Assembly (NCBI GenBank): GCA_013176395.1
Contig: JABMLP010000015.1
Location: 186,001-250,000, forward strand
From: Venturia oleaginea
Lineage: Eukaryota > Ascomycota > Dothideomycetes > Venturiales > Venturiaceae
DNA: 64,000 bases
Direction: 5' to 3'
Part shown: positions 10,524 to 22,140 of the stretch, piece after piece
Position numbering within the stretch: position 1 is the first letter of the stretch
How the letters are laid out: each line of letters begins with the position of its first letter
Position numbers and translations under genes: made by a program
The notes under the pieces: model-generated
The model's database searches: none
The model's input: only the letters and a program-made list of their open reading frames with translations
Told to the model about the DNA's origin: nothing

Positions 10524-12614
10524 TGTGGATGTGGATGGGGAGTTGTTGAGAAATGGATTGGATTTGCGGGAAAGTATGTAGTTGTCTTCCTAGGAGGGAG
10601 TGGCTGCTGGCTCGTGGGTGAATCAAGATATCTGAACGTGAGGTCTCGGAGAGGAAAGCGTGGTGGCTGGTTTGGTAGGAAGTAAGGCGATATTCTAACG
10701 GCCGGCCAGAGCACCTTGTCGTGCAGGAACTGCGTGTAGAGCAGCGAGGGAGCTCAACCACAGTGAGAGAGAGAAAGCTTTCGTGTATGATTATACGCGC
10801 ATCAGGGGCGTGGTGATGAAGTGAAGTTGCGGGACGGGCGTAGTGCTGGTCTACACAAGAAAGGAGCGAGCGAGGGCAGTAGTGACATGAAGAGTGGTCC
10901 GCCAGGGCAATCAAGACAGGCCTCAAACGGGAAGCGAAGTGGTAGAGACTGGGCTGAGCAAGAAGCAAGCGTTGAATGCACAGGGCTTTGCTCTCTGGAT
11001 GCGCAGAAGGCCGCGCGTGGAATCCAGTCGTAAGGGCGAGCTGCCCATCCATCTCCATCCCCCGATTGTATTGGCGTCCCGACTTGGAAAGCGCGCTTGC
11101 TCAATATACTATAGCTTATTGGATAGAGTGGCGTCTTTCACGCTCCAGAGCATCCCTTGCCACCACAGTCACACGTCCATGGCCATGGTCCTGCGAAACT
11201 GCCAATGTCGCGCTTGTGTCGACCTCATTCCCATGCTACTCTAGACCTTGTCCGCTCCCAAGACCTTCCTCCGCAATTCTCCAAAACGCTCTTCGCGTGC
11301 CGTGGCAGGGAGCTAGAATACCGGAGGTATGGACCTAGAGTCGCAAGCATCGTCGTAAAGCACCTCGCTCTCGCTGTCACAATCATGTGGAAACTATTCA
11401 GGAACCAGCTGCGAACTAGCTCTATCTAGCCGTCTGTCAATACCGCGCGTAACCAATGATCGATTGGCATGCACGTCAACGGCTCTCCGTCATCCCCTTG
11501 TGTTTCCACGAGACATATCATTGCCAGTTCCTTGCCCAGCTAGAGGCAAGATAGACGCTTCTCTCAACGACTAGCATTGTCGTCTGCTATCGCCATCAAG
11601 CAAGATCCTAGATTGTGAGAAACGGCGACTGCGTGGGGCGATGGAGAATGCCGAGTAGATTACCCTGCTGTTGGGCCTGCATTGATGGACATAGTGGTAC
11701 GAGGTACCATGGCTTGTCAAAAAGACCCAGCCTGCCCGCCCTGCAATCCTCGAAGCATTATTTACAATCTTCCTATCTTCTAAGTAAGGCTACCCCATTT
11801 TGGAGTGGTAGGGCTTTGGTCCCATTCAAAATCTACTCATGCGGGGGCGTGCGGCACCCTCTAGATATGAAAAACACTTAAACCCCTCTTCTAATTAAAA
11901 TAGTGGAGTGATACTACAGTCTAGAGGGTATTAACTTATGTATTGTGACATATTAGTAATAGAACGCGGATTACCTAAGTTGCTGTTATGGGCATGGCCC
12001 ATGGTTGGTATAGGCTAAGAGCCTAAGCCTGATTGAGCCTAGTATAGAGACAGAACCTCATTGAGGTTCTCTGTTTGTAGATACCTTCACTCCTAACTGA
12101 ATCTAAACAATCTTTGGCTACGAGTATGCTGCGCCTTTCCAGCTACCGTCCCGTAATATGAGGTTAATTTTAATATGGGAAAACGCCACCAAAGCCCTGT
12201 CACGCCAAAGGCCCATGCCTTTACTTATCGTATTCGTCCATCGGTACACAGCAGCGGGCGATATCCTCCTCTGCGCAAGCAAGCTTTGAAAGCAATGTCT
12301 CGAAACAATATCCCCTTTAGGACCGCTCAGTGAAATCTGGTCTTGCGCTAAGAATGGAACTGAACTTCTATAGACAGTCGCTGACCCTCGATGGGTTTAG
12401 ATCTTATCTATAACAGCTAGTCTCCGTCTCATCGTGAAACAACTATTCACCGCCACGTGACTGCGTAGCCGCAAAATCGATCTTCTTTGATTTTTTACAA
12501 TTACCATTTATGGTTATTATTCTAGGTGACGAGTCGACTACTGTCCATAATTCCCAACAACAAATGGCATGTCTCGCATCATCAGTCATCTTCGTTCTTG
12601 CGCGAGAAAAGCGC
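10524..12614. other. 2-kb intergenic region with a candidate MITE
   Basis: The first part is upstream of the minus-strand membrane protein gene. The open frames at 10800-11430 on both strands have no recognisable content. A candidate inverted-repeat element occupies 11799..12210. The last part is downstream of the ABC transporter. Confidence 0.5.
11799..12210. mobile_element. candidate MITE with 22-bp inverted ends
   Basis: The 22 bp starting at 11799 (TTTGGAGTGGTAGGGCTTTGGT) match the reverse complement of the 22 bp ending at 12210 at 19 positions; the mismatches are A/C, G/A and T/C. The similarity continues inward in gapped form (CCCATTCAAAAT against CCCATATTAAAAT). The 412-bp interior has no coding frame and contains further short palindromes, such as AGAACCTCA/TGAGGTTCT near 12052. 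Terminal inverted repeats on a short non-coding element are the defining look of a MITE. I could not define a target-site duplication, so the exact ends are approximate. Confidence 0.5.
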
Positions 12615-15600
12615 TTACTCAAAATCAAAATCCTCCCTCACGATACCACTCCTTTCGCACATTCCCCTGAAAATGCTGCCAGTCTGCTCGTACAAAGCAA
12701 TAGGTGTGTCGACCTCGGCAATCCTGCCTTGGTCCATAACAACGATGCGATCGTAGTTGATGATCGTCTTCAATCTGTGTGCAATACACAGTAATGTTCT
12801 GCCTTTGAAACCCTCCATAATAGTCTTTTGGATCTTTTGGTCGGTATCCATGTCGACGGATGAGGTCGCCTCGTCGCACACAATGATTCGAGAACCACGA
12901 ACCAATGCACGAGCAAGAGCCATGAGTTGTCTCTGACCCAGCGAGAAATTGAGACCTTCCTCTTCGACAACGCTGTCGAGGTGAATTCGAGCAGTCTTGT
13001 CCTCCATCTGTGCTTCTGCACCCACCAAGTCTGCCTGGCGTAGCGCACCCCATAACTCCAAATCTGTATGCTCGTTGAAGGGATCAAGGTTGGTCCTGAT
13101 GGTCCCATGGAAGAGCGTTGGGTCTTGTGGGATAATTGCGAGGCGGGAACGCAAGTCTCTGAGACCGACTTCAGCAATATTGATTCCGTCAATCGAAATG
13201 GAACCACCTGAGAGCTCGACCATGCGGAAGAGCGTACTCATAATACTGGATTTACCTGCGCCAGTTCGACCAACTACACCGATGCGCTCGCCGGCCTTGC
13301 AACGCAGTGTGAGACCCTTGAGAACAAGAGGCAGACCGTCACGATAGCGCATCTGCACATCATCGAAATTGATCTCGCCCTTCTCCGGCCACGATTCGGG
13401 CACTTCTCTGAGCTTAAGAGGTGCTTCCTCCTCCAAGTTAGTCGTATAATGATGGATACGTTCCGTGGCATTCATGTTGTTCTCCACCTCCGCCAATTGT
13501 CGAACAGTGAACTGAATCATCCCAACAATCGTCAGAATGTAAGAAAGAACCAGACCGCTCACACTGGGACTGATCTGGAAGCGAGAAGTAACGACCAAAA
13601 TGCCAACCGTGAAAACCAAACAGTTCCCGATAGCATCCAGCCTGACGCTGATCCATCGCTGGTTGGCAAATGTGATATAGTAGGCACTGTTCATATTATC
13701 AATGGCGTCACGCAGGCCCTCGGAGAAATGACCTTGGAGACCATACGCACGAATCGTGGCAACGCCAGAGATAGCCTCGCTGAATTTGGCAAAGACGAAA
13801 CTTCGTAATACCGACTCGTAACGCTTGGTCTCGCGAGCAGATGCTCGATAATAGGCGGCAGAGAAGCAGAATACAACGAGGAGAGGTCCAAGAGCGATGG
13901 CGAAGTAGTGGAAGTAGACAATAATGAGGATAAAGACAGCGATGATCTGGGCGAGGGTCATGGAATACATGCGCATGGCATCGGTAAGTGTGTTGTCCAT
14001 GGTGTCGATATCACGAGAGAAGCGGTTGGTGATGCGGCCAAGTGGTGTGGTATCGAAGAAGGACATCGGTGCTCGTAGTACTCGGTACATGGAGTCACGC
14101 AGCATGATCTTGCTGGCATTGGTTCCGAGAACTGACAAACTGAGCGAGAATAGGAACATGAGTAGAGCTTGGAGGAATCCGAGTCCAGCATATCCAGCAA
14201 TCTATCAAATGTCAGTATAGCCCAGGTGCGATTGAAAAGAATACTTACGTAGTAGCCCACAGGATAATGGAATGTGTTCGAAGTCCAGAAGGATAACCAT
14301 ATACTCGTTATGATGTTAGCGCCCTGAGTAAGCACAAGGAGGAAAAACACCATCGGAGCCACCCAGTATCCCCCTGCAGCCTTGATATACGCGATCCAAA
14401 CGCCCCAGCCTACACTGTCCACGGCCTTCTCTTCGACAGTCATTAGTGCAGCACCCTTCTTGCTTCTCTTCTTCTGAGTCTTCTTTTCACCCTCAACCTC
14501 GTCCTCAAGGACTTCGTCCTCCTTCTCTTTCTGCTTTTCCACGGCCGTCGTCGCCATAAGTTTCTGGAACCCCTCGTTGTTCGCCATAAGGTTCTCAAAT
14601 GTGTCGATAGATTCGATGGTGCCGTTCTCCATCCAGATGATTCTATCGCAGCGATTGAGTACGTGCAGTTGATGAGTGGCCAAAATTCGGCACTTGTCCT
14701 TGAGCAAACCACAAATGGCATTGTCCATAATGTGTCGCCCAACGTGGGCATCAACAGCAGAAAGTGGGTCGTCCATGAGCATGATGTCTGCATCAAAATA
14801 GATCGCTCTAGCGATGTTCAGACGCTGCTTTTGGCCACCAGAGACAGTGATACCTCGCTCACCAATCTCCGTCTGGTCACCATGCGGAAGCATTTCAAAA
14901 TCAGGGCGAAGAGCGCAAGCGTCTACAACGCTGTCGTACCACTGCTGGTTAAAGGGGCGACCGAACACGATGTTCTCCTTCACCGTGGCATTTTGTATCC
15001 AGGCGTACTGTGGACAGTATGCGCGACCTGACCCCATAGTGATTGAGCCAGCAGTTTTCCGCATGTCTCCAGCAAGGGCAGCCAGTAACGAGGACTTTCC
15101 GGAACCAACGGTTCCAATGACAGCTATCAACTCGTGGCGACTAACAGTAAAGTCTATATCTGTGATCCTGTAGGGTGGCATATCCGTCAAAGTGCTGGCA
15201 CTGTCCAGCCCGCCATCATCGTGCTCTACACCGTTGGCCGCGCCCTTTTTAGCCTGTTTGGCTGCCTTCTTGTCGGCCTTGTTATCGGCCTTGACTTGCT
15301 TGTTGGAGCGAGGGTCCTTTCCGGGCAACTTGTCTGGATCTTGACTTGGATTTCGTTCCCAAGTAAAGTCGGCGTGTTCCAGCACAAGACCATTCTTATT
15401 GTCGGGATCAATGATAATATCTTCGTTTTGCTCTTCCGCCAGCAAGAAGTCAGTGATACGTTGAATGGAGTCCAAGGCATCAACGACTTGTCCGAGAACC
15501 AGTGGCATGAAACTGAGCGGCATTCGGAGGGAGTTGAAGAGAGCCAGAGAGGAGAAAATGGGAGCAGGGTTTAAGTTTTTATGGGACAACGAATATGTGA

Positions 15601-17125
15601 TGAATGCCAGCATGGAAGCGAAGATGGGCATGGTGATGGAAATAGCGTTGATGGCGTTACGAATAGCAAGTAGAAATTGAGTCGATCGAACCTCGCGCTT
15701 CCGGATGGCAAAAATACGGTCAAGGAAGGAAGTCTCCCAGCCAAAGAACTTGACGAACCGTATAGCTTGCAAAATTTCTTGAGTCAAGCTGACTCGCTGA
15801 TCTGTAATTTTGTTGATGGCTATTCTTCGTACGAATAGACCTCGAATAGCGCGGCCCAAAAGGGGCATGCAAACGACGAGAAGGGCGAATCCAGCCAAGG
15901 CGCTGTAGGACAAATTGATACATAGAAGGACCAGAGTAATTGCGATCTGGATCGGAGAACACCAGAGTATGTGGAACATACCCAAAGCCTGATCGATGCG
16001 ATAGGCATCAACAGACATCAAGTTGATAATGCGACCATTGCTCCACCCTGTTCCATCACCGTCGATGCCTTTGTCTTTCTTCCCGATTGCTGGCATTTTG
16101 GGTTTCTTTTTGAGCAGCTTGTTGTACCACTTCTTCTCCTCCTCGCTCCCGGGCTGAATCTCCGGCGGTGGCGTTTCCAGTTGTGGTCTGCCTCCAGCTT
16201 TGGCACGACCAGAAAGCATCATGGCCTTGTCGAAGACAACCGACATAAGGACAGCTCGGCACTGACCTCCATTGAGCATACCACGATAGAGGAAGTGATT
16301 CGTGCACATCATCTGAATAAGCTGCAGAATGACAATGGCGAAGACCAGGCCAATACCGTGACCAATGGGTGGAGCAGAGGCTCCAGGAGTGTGCTGTGCA
16401 TTCCAGGCTTTGCCCGAAAATGCAATCAGATACCTCAAAATAAACGGTGAAACGACTTGAATTGTACTGGATGTTAGCTGGCAAGCACCGCCTACGAGAA
16501 ACTCGACCTTCATAGTGTCATAGAGAGCCCAAACAAGTGGGCGCTTGGTTTTCGGGTCCAGTCTGTATTTTTCGAATGAGGCATTGAGTTGCTCGGTAAG
16601 CAGATGGACGCTCCTGTCAGGGTTGACCTCCCAAAGATCATTAAGTTCCAAGGGTCGGGCATATCCGGCCTACATACATCAGCACGGGCGGATTTTGGAT
16701 CGGGCAGGGAGACTTACTCTCATGACCGGAGATACCCATTGGAATGTGAGCAAACTCCAAAAACCGGCGGTGTATTCTCTGGATTGGCCTCGAACGTTTG
16801 GGATCGGAGGCGGTTTCCGTTTCAACGGGTTCCATCTTTGCCATCGTGATCGTGTATCTTTTCCTGGTCGTGGTGCTGCTTCGGATATAGAGGTCACGCC
16901 AGTTGCGTCAGTTTGATGTCTTGTGAGCTTTGTTGTATATGCAAAATCCTTCCCCTTCTCCTTCTCGTGATGGGCGGCGGATTTCTCATGGTGGAATTCT
17001 CGAGTGTCTTTTTCAGAGAGGTCGTCTCCGTCGTCGGCAACCAGATCGGGATGTAACTCAGAATTGATACCGATGGCCACCGGATCGAGCTCTTTCATGT
17101 CCTTTTCCTCGCCTGAGTGAGCCAT
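12615..17125 (-). CDS. YOR1: YOR1-like ABCC multidrug transporter
   Basis: Three exons on the minus strand, 17125..16718, 16669..14249 and 14201..12615, with 48- and 47-nt introns, all phase 0, encode 1471 aa. The product is a full-length ABC exporter of the ABCC (MRP/YOR1) group at the plasma membrane, where yeast Yor1 exports oligomycin and other organic anions. A charged N-terminal tail leads into the first membrane domain. NBD1 has Walker A GTVGSGKSS and signature VSGGQKQR, followed by a Lys/Glu-rich linker. A second membrane domain leads to NBD2 with Walker A GRTGAGKSS, the ABCC-type signature FSLGQRQL and Walker B IIVCDEATSSVD. All ATP-binding motifs are intact. There is no extra N-terminal TMD0, which fits YOR1 rather than YCF1. 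The natural substrate cannot be read from sequence. Confidence 0.95.
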
Positions 17126-18125
17126 ATTAACGAGCAGCCTAGCGAAGAAGCAAGATTGGGAGAGAGAGATTCTTGGAGTACAAGACGAGAGGAAGCAGGC
17201 ACGAGTATTTAGGCAAACTCATGATGTCGGTCACAAAATCGGCTTACCACTGGATCCTACTTGCCGCAATCGGTGTCATGACGCTAATCACAACCAACAC
17301 ACTCTGATTGGCAGCTAGGATCAAGATGATGGTTGAGAATCTGGGGATGAATTCTGTGGCGTTGTGCACACCCTGTCGCCTGTTGCATTAACGTCGTCGG
17401 CCGGAGTTCACTCTGAACGAGATCCGACGCGTGTAGATTTATCAGCTACGTCGCCGTTGAGAAGCAGGGCGTGCAAAAGTACATCAGCAAAACGTTTCCC
17501 GCTACGCGAAGATGCCCTGCAAAAGACGGCTGCCAGTCCGGCTATACTGTAGCCGGCTACCGAACAAGCTTGATCGAAGGCGCAACTCGTCCTCACCGCA
17601 GGCCGAGTCTACACTCTACATGTCGATAATCTTGGAGTGGGGTGATTCTCGCGACTGGAGCGGTTCCGGTCCGATAGCGTCGGCGCTACTTTGTATCTTA
17701 GAGCTGTGGCTGGAGGTGCCAGAAGATCTTGGTGGAGCTGGAGATGCGGTCAAGAAACTGTTCAGGGACACACCCGAACTATGCATGTTGTATGGCAGCC
17801 TCGAAGTGTGATAGAGGCCAAGATTATCTCACCCTAGCAGGATTAGATGTCTTGGCAATGCTTCGACATGATATGTTCCTTGTCACTTATATAGTCTATC
17901 GAGTGCTACATCATCACTGGTCATTACCAGACCCTTCTTTGCGAAGTTCAACGTGGAGACAAGTATCCATCCCTTCCCGTTCTCGGTCCTCGGTACCCAT
18001 TTACATTGTTCTACTCGTTGGTGTGTTTCCAACCCGGAATCGCTGCGACACTTTGCCCGCCAAATCTCCTTGTAGCCATTATTGGCTACCACTATGCTGG
18101 ATTTTCCTCCAGTCCGAACCCTCGT
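17126..18125. other. intergenic, about 1 kb
   Basis: This lies between the start of the ABC transporter and the stop of ornithine aminotransferase, both on the minus strand. It should contain the transporter promoter and the 3' UTR of the aminotransferase. No gene or repeat recognised. Confidence 0.45.
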
Positions 18126-19740
18126 CTAGTTGTCCACTCCGATATGCACCTTCTTTTCACCTTCTGGGAGCACTTCATCCTCTCTCTTGCCCTTGAGGTT
18201 GGGCAGCTCAACAAGCGCATCCCGGATAACGTCCAGAGCTTGTTGGATCTGCTCTTCTGTTATCACCAACGGCGGGGCTAGCCGGATGATGTTTTGATGG
18301 GTAGGTTTTGCCTAATCGCCCGTGTCAGTGATTGCCACTGATATGTTTCCGTCTTCAATTGTTGACTCACCAATAATCCCTTCTCCTTCATGAGCATGCA
18401 CAAATCCCATGCACTGTGACCACCGGTCTTGCTCTCATCGATGACAATAGCATTCAGCAGACCTTTGCCGCGGACTGTCATGATGAGAGGGCTGTTCATC
18501 TTCTCCAAGCCATCGCGGAACTGAACGCCCAGCGACTGAGCCCGCTCCACCATCTTCTCCTCTTGAATCAATTCAAGAGCGCGAATGGCAACAGCGGAAC
18601 CCAATGGGTTTCCGCCGTAGGTCGACCCATGGGTGCCCGGCTCTATGGTTAGCATGACCTCTTTGGATCCCAGTACAGCCGAGACAGGGTACATGCCCCC
18701 TGAAATCGCCTTGCCCAATAGAACCATATCAGGTTTGATTCCACTCCATTCGTGGCACAGCATTTTTCCAGTCCGTGCAATGCCTGTTTGGATCTCGTCG
18801 CATATCAGGAGGACGTTGTGCTTTTCACACAGTGCCTTGACCTCGTGCAAATAGTTATCGTTTGGGACGACTATGCCTGCCTCGCCCTGGATTGGCTCCA
18901 CTAGAAATGCGGCTGTCACCTTGCCATGCTTTTCGAGGAGTTCGCGCACATCATCAACGCTGTTGTATCGTACGGGTCTGTTGGTAGCCGGGCAAACACT
19001 CCCGATTCCTGGAAGATATGGACCATAGTTGTCTCTCGATTCGGGATCAGTGGACATGGAAATAGCAGCGAACTTCGCAATGCGTCAGCAACCGCAAAGT
19101 AGTGCATGGAAGTTGTTGCTTACTGTTCGTCCATGGAAGTTCTCTTTTGCGCTGAATACAAGCGCCTGGTCGTGGGGAATGCCCTTGACTTTGTATCCCC
19201 ATTTCCTAGCGATCTTGACAGCTGTCTCTACAGCCTCAGCTCCAGTGTTCATGGGCAGCACCATGTCGAAGCCAAAGAGTTTCGTGACATATTCAGCGAA
19301 CCTAGGGAACACGTCATTGTAAAAGGCCCTGCTACTGAGGGTCAATCGCGAAGCTTGCTCAGTCAATGCTTTGACAAGCTCTGGGTGGCAGTGGCCCTGG
19401 TTGACTGCACTGTATGCAGACAGGAAGTCGAGATAATGTTTGTTTTCCTGTCAATTGGGTCAGCATATTATATACATGCTGTGCCTGGAATAATTTCGAG
19501 TGAACGTACAGGGTCCCAGACAGATACACCGGCGCCTCGCGAGATGACCACAGGTAGAGGGTGGTAGTTGTGTGCAGCGTATTGGGCTTCTGACTTGATG
19601 GCCTCGCCTGACGAGGCTGCATGGTAACGTGAAGGGTCGGGGGTACCCGTCGGGTGGAACGCGCGGGCGGTGGGTTTCAATCCGCTGGTAGCATTTCCAT
19701 TGGAGGAGGGTGCAGTGTCGTTGACAGCTATTGGTGCCAT
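18126..19740 (-). CDS. CAR2: ornithine aminotransferase
   Basis: Four exons on the minus strand, 19740..19510, 19447..19124, 19072..18371 and 18311..18126, all phase 0, encode 480 aa. The enzyme moves the delta-amino group of ornithine to 2-oxoglutarate, giving glutamate semialdehyde in arginine catabolism. It is a class III PLP aminotransferase: [16 protein letters not shown] binds the cofactor phosphate, FHGRT follows, and [12 protein letters not shown] and [13 protein letters not shown] flank the ring. The Schiff-base lysine lies in LLGKAISGG, with [11 protein letters not shown] downstream. All active-site motifs are present. The N-terminus is about 40 residues longer than in yeast Car2 and is Ser/Ala/Pro rich without a clear mitochondrial presequence, so a cytosolic location as in yeast is likely. 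Confidence 0.95.
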
Positions 19741-20400
19741 GGTGGATGGTAGGACGACTAAAGTTGCTGGGATAATGATTTGCTTGTTCTTAAAATCAAA
19801 TATGCTTAAGTACAGTGTTTGTGGTGGAGTATCGAGCTGTAGAAACTGTGAGTGTTCGGGATGGACGTTTCGAATGAAGAAATGGGAAACTCCAGTTCGT
19901 GTCTGTAGTGTTTTATAGTGGGCGCGAGGGAGTAAGGATAACCCGTCAGTCTTCTCCAATATATCAGTTGACTTTGCTGTGGAGCCATGGTACTGCTTCC
20001 AACTTCACTTAGGGGGAAAGCGTATGAAAAATACCCGCCCTCTCATTGGTATGACGCCGTTGACAGCCAAGTTTGCCGGCTCTAAGCGCGACTTCGGAGG
20101 CAGAGTGACCATGCACATTGATTGAGGCAGTGCTATTGTGTTTTACATAACAACAATCAGATGGTGAAGAAGATGAGATGAGAGGAGAGGAGAGACGGAG
20201 CTTGGAGTATGTAGTAAGAAAATATCTCAAAGCCTCAAAAAGCTATGGCCCTCTCGAAAAGCAAGCCAGCCACAATGAATGATGACGATGATCCATGAAC
20301 AGAGTCCATGATGTTGAAGCCCATTTCACATAACTGCCATCATGCATCTTATCATTCATGCGAGCTGACAATTGTATACTTACAACCAACGACGACCGCC
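19741..20400. other. divergent promoter region CAR2/COQ10
   Basis: 660 bp between the start codons of the minus-strand CAR2 gene and the plus-strand COQ10 gene. It must contain both promoters. I see no distinctive regulatory site. Confidence 0.5.
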
Positions 20401-21129
20401 ATGAAAGCTCTCCGAATCTCACCCCCTGCCCGCGCCATCTTCGTCCCTCGCACAGCAACTCTCCCTCCAACCCGACGACGATTCATTACGCCACCGACAC
20501 AAACACTCAATGCTTCGCGAACTCTTCCCTACCCCTCCTCAGCTATATACTCGATAATCGCCGACGTCGAACGGTACTCGGCTTTTCTCCCATACTGCAA
20601 ATCCAGCAAAGTCACAAGATGGTCACAACCCGATCCCCATGGCAAAAAATGGCCGTCCGAAGCTGAGCTGGTCGTCGGGTGGAAAGGATTAGAAGAGACA
20701 TTCCGGAGCAGAATCTACTGCGTGCCAGGCAGTATTGTGGAAGCCGTGGGAGGCAGAGGAGTAACAACATTGAGGAAAGACCTTATACAGCACCACCTGG
20801 ACGACTCTCAATCTTCAAATAGTGCAGTGGAGAATGGAATCTTGACGCAGCTTTTGACCCGCTGGACGGTGCGCGATTTTCCTTACAAGCCGCCTCCGGC
20901 CGAGAGTGCTGGCCATCCTTCCAAGGAGCACACCCAGGTCAGCTTGACCATCGAGTACCAGTTCTCGAATCCAATGTACAGTGCCATGAGCAGCGCAGTG
21001 GCGGACAAGGTCGCAGGAGCGATGATCGAGGCCTTTGAAGCGAGGGTGAGGGCAGTTCTCGACGGAGGAACGGACGCACAAAGGAAGAACGGCGTAGAAG
21101 GAATTATGGATAACGGTTTGAAAATATAA
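20401..21129 (+). CDS. COQ10: coenzyme Q-binding protein COQ10
   Basis: A single exon of 242 aa. Coq10 is a START-domain lipid-binding protein of the mitochondrial inner membrane, needed for ubiquinone to work efficiently in respiration. The first ~35 residues are rich in Arg, Ala and Thr without acidic residues, as expected for a mitochondrial presequence. The START-like (polyketide cyclase) fold follows: PYPSSAIYSIIADVERYSAF matches the family's opening helix, then LPYCKSSKV, a central WKGLEETFRSRI strand, and a C-terminal helix AVADKVAGAMIEAFEARV. I chose the ATG at 20401 because it begins the presequence; the frame is open further upstream. Confidence 0.93.
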   Translation: MKALRISPPARAIFVPRTATLPPTRRRFITPPTQTLNASRTLPYPSSAIYSIIADVERYSAFLPYCKSSKVTRWSQPDPHGKKWPSEAELVVGWKGLEETFRSRIYCVPGSIVEAVGGRGVTTLRKDLIQHHLDDSQSSNSAVENGILTQLLTRWTVRDFPYKPPPAESAGHPSKEHTQVSLTIEYQFSNPMYSAMSSAVADKVAGAMIEAFEARVRAVLDGGTDAQRKNGVEGIMDNGLKI

Positions 21130-21924
21130 TAGAGCTAGGTATAGACTAGGGAGGAACAGGCTGACCACGTATAATCCAGACATCGTCTAACTTACAGTAA
21201 CAAACGAGCAGAAGCTTCTTCTGGGCAACGAGTCCTATCTCCACAAGTAGGACACTGGGAAGTGCGTAATAGCTGATCCAGCTTACATGACGCTGAAGTC
21301 CTCGGCAACGCCTGTTCTCTCCAGGATTTCTCGTGGCGAGCAAAAAAGACGGAGAACATTGAATCTGTAGGTGTATAGAAACATTATGCCAAGTGACACG
21401 AGCTCAACCTATGGTACTTTACCGAATGGACATGCCGCGTCCTACACTGATATCGTTCCGTAGATGTGAGGGAATACTCATTGAATCATGTTCACCCTAT
21501 AGATAACTGGCAAAGCCCGATCAAAACCCAAAGTACCGCAATCGATTAATAGGGAGTCATAGCGGGGCCACCAGGCCATCTCCCTCCCCCCCCCCCAAAT
21601 CGGTTGACCGTCGGCCATCCACCATCATTTGAACTCAAGATACGTCCAGAGACTGGTTTGGGTGAAACATTATGCATTCATTTTTATCACTATTTTGTAC
21701 GAACCAGACCTGAAGCGAACGACAAAAACACATGAACATAGCTTACAGTCCCCTTCCACCAAACGAATCAACGCAAGCATGCTCATTCAATTTTCAGAAT
21801 GTGGCGGGGTATGACCTCCAAACTGCACGATCGCCTCTATCTTGCCCAGTATGCGAGTCCATGCTAACTCCTCTAACCCTTGCCCAGCAACAGTACCATT
21901 GTTCCCGCATTCCATTCTGTTTTT
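21130..21924. other. intergenic between convergent genes
   Basis: This holds the 3' regions of COQ10 (plus) and the small membrane protein gene (minus). It includes a short poly-C run near 21585-21596. No gene seen. Confidence 0.45.
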
Positions 21925-22140
21925 TCAAACCTTCGACTGGGCCTTTGACTCTGCGGTTTCCTTGGCTTGTTTTCGGGCAGATATCTTTTTCGTGAGGAAG
22001 ACAAAGGTGAGGATGAGGGCGATCGAGCCGAGGATGCAGAAAACGAGGATGACACCTGGGTTTCGCTCCGCGAAGTTCTTGCGCTTGCGCTTGATCAGTT
22101 GGTGTGCTTCGCGAGCGAGGAAGGTGTGGAGAGCGGCCAT
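21925..22140 (-). CDS. 71-aa single-pass membrane protein
   Basis: A short single-exon frame. The N-terminal ~30 residues are strongly basic (LIKRKRKNFAERNPG). They lead into one long hydrophobic helix (VILVFCILGSIALILTFVFL, residues about 30-50) and a basic/polar tail. The layout fits a tail- or signal-anchored protein of the ER or mitochondrial outer membrane. I do not recognise the family. The clean amphipathic-helix pattern and a sensible ATG support a real gene despite its size. Confidence 0.6.
   Translation of the reverse strand: MAALHTFLAREAHQLIKRKRKNFAERNPGVILVFCILGSIALILTFVFLTKKISARKQAKETAESKAQSKV

Noticed and set aside
10285..11058. 257-codon minus-strand open frame upstream of the membrane protein
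   Set aside because: His/Ser/Pro/Arg-rich low-information translation, no domain, and it overlaps the start of a better gene in another frame.
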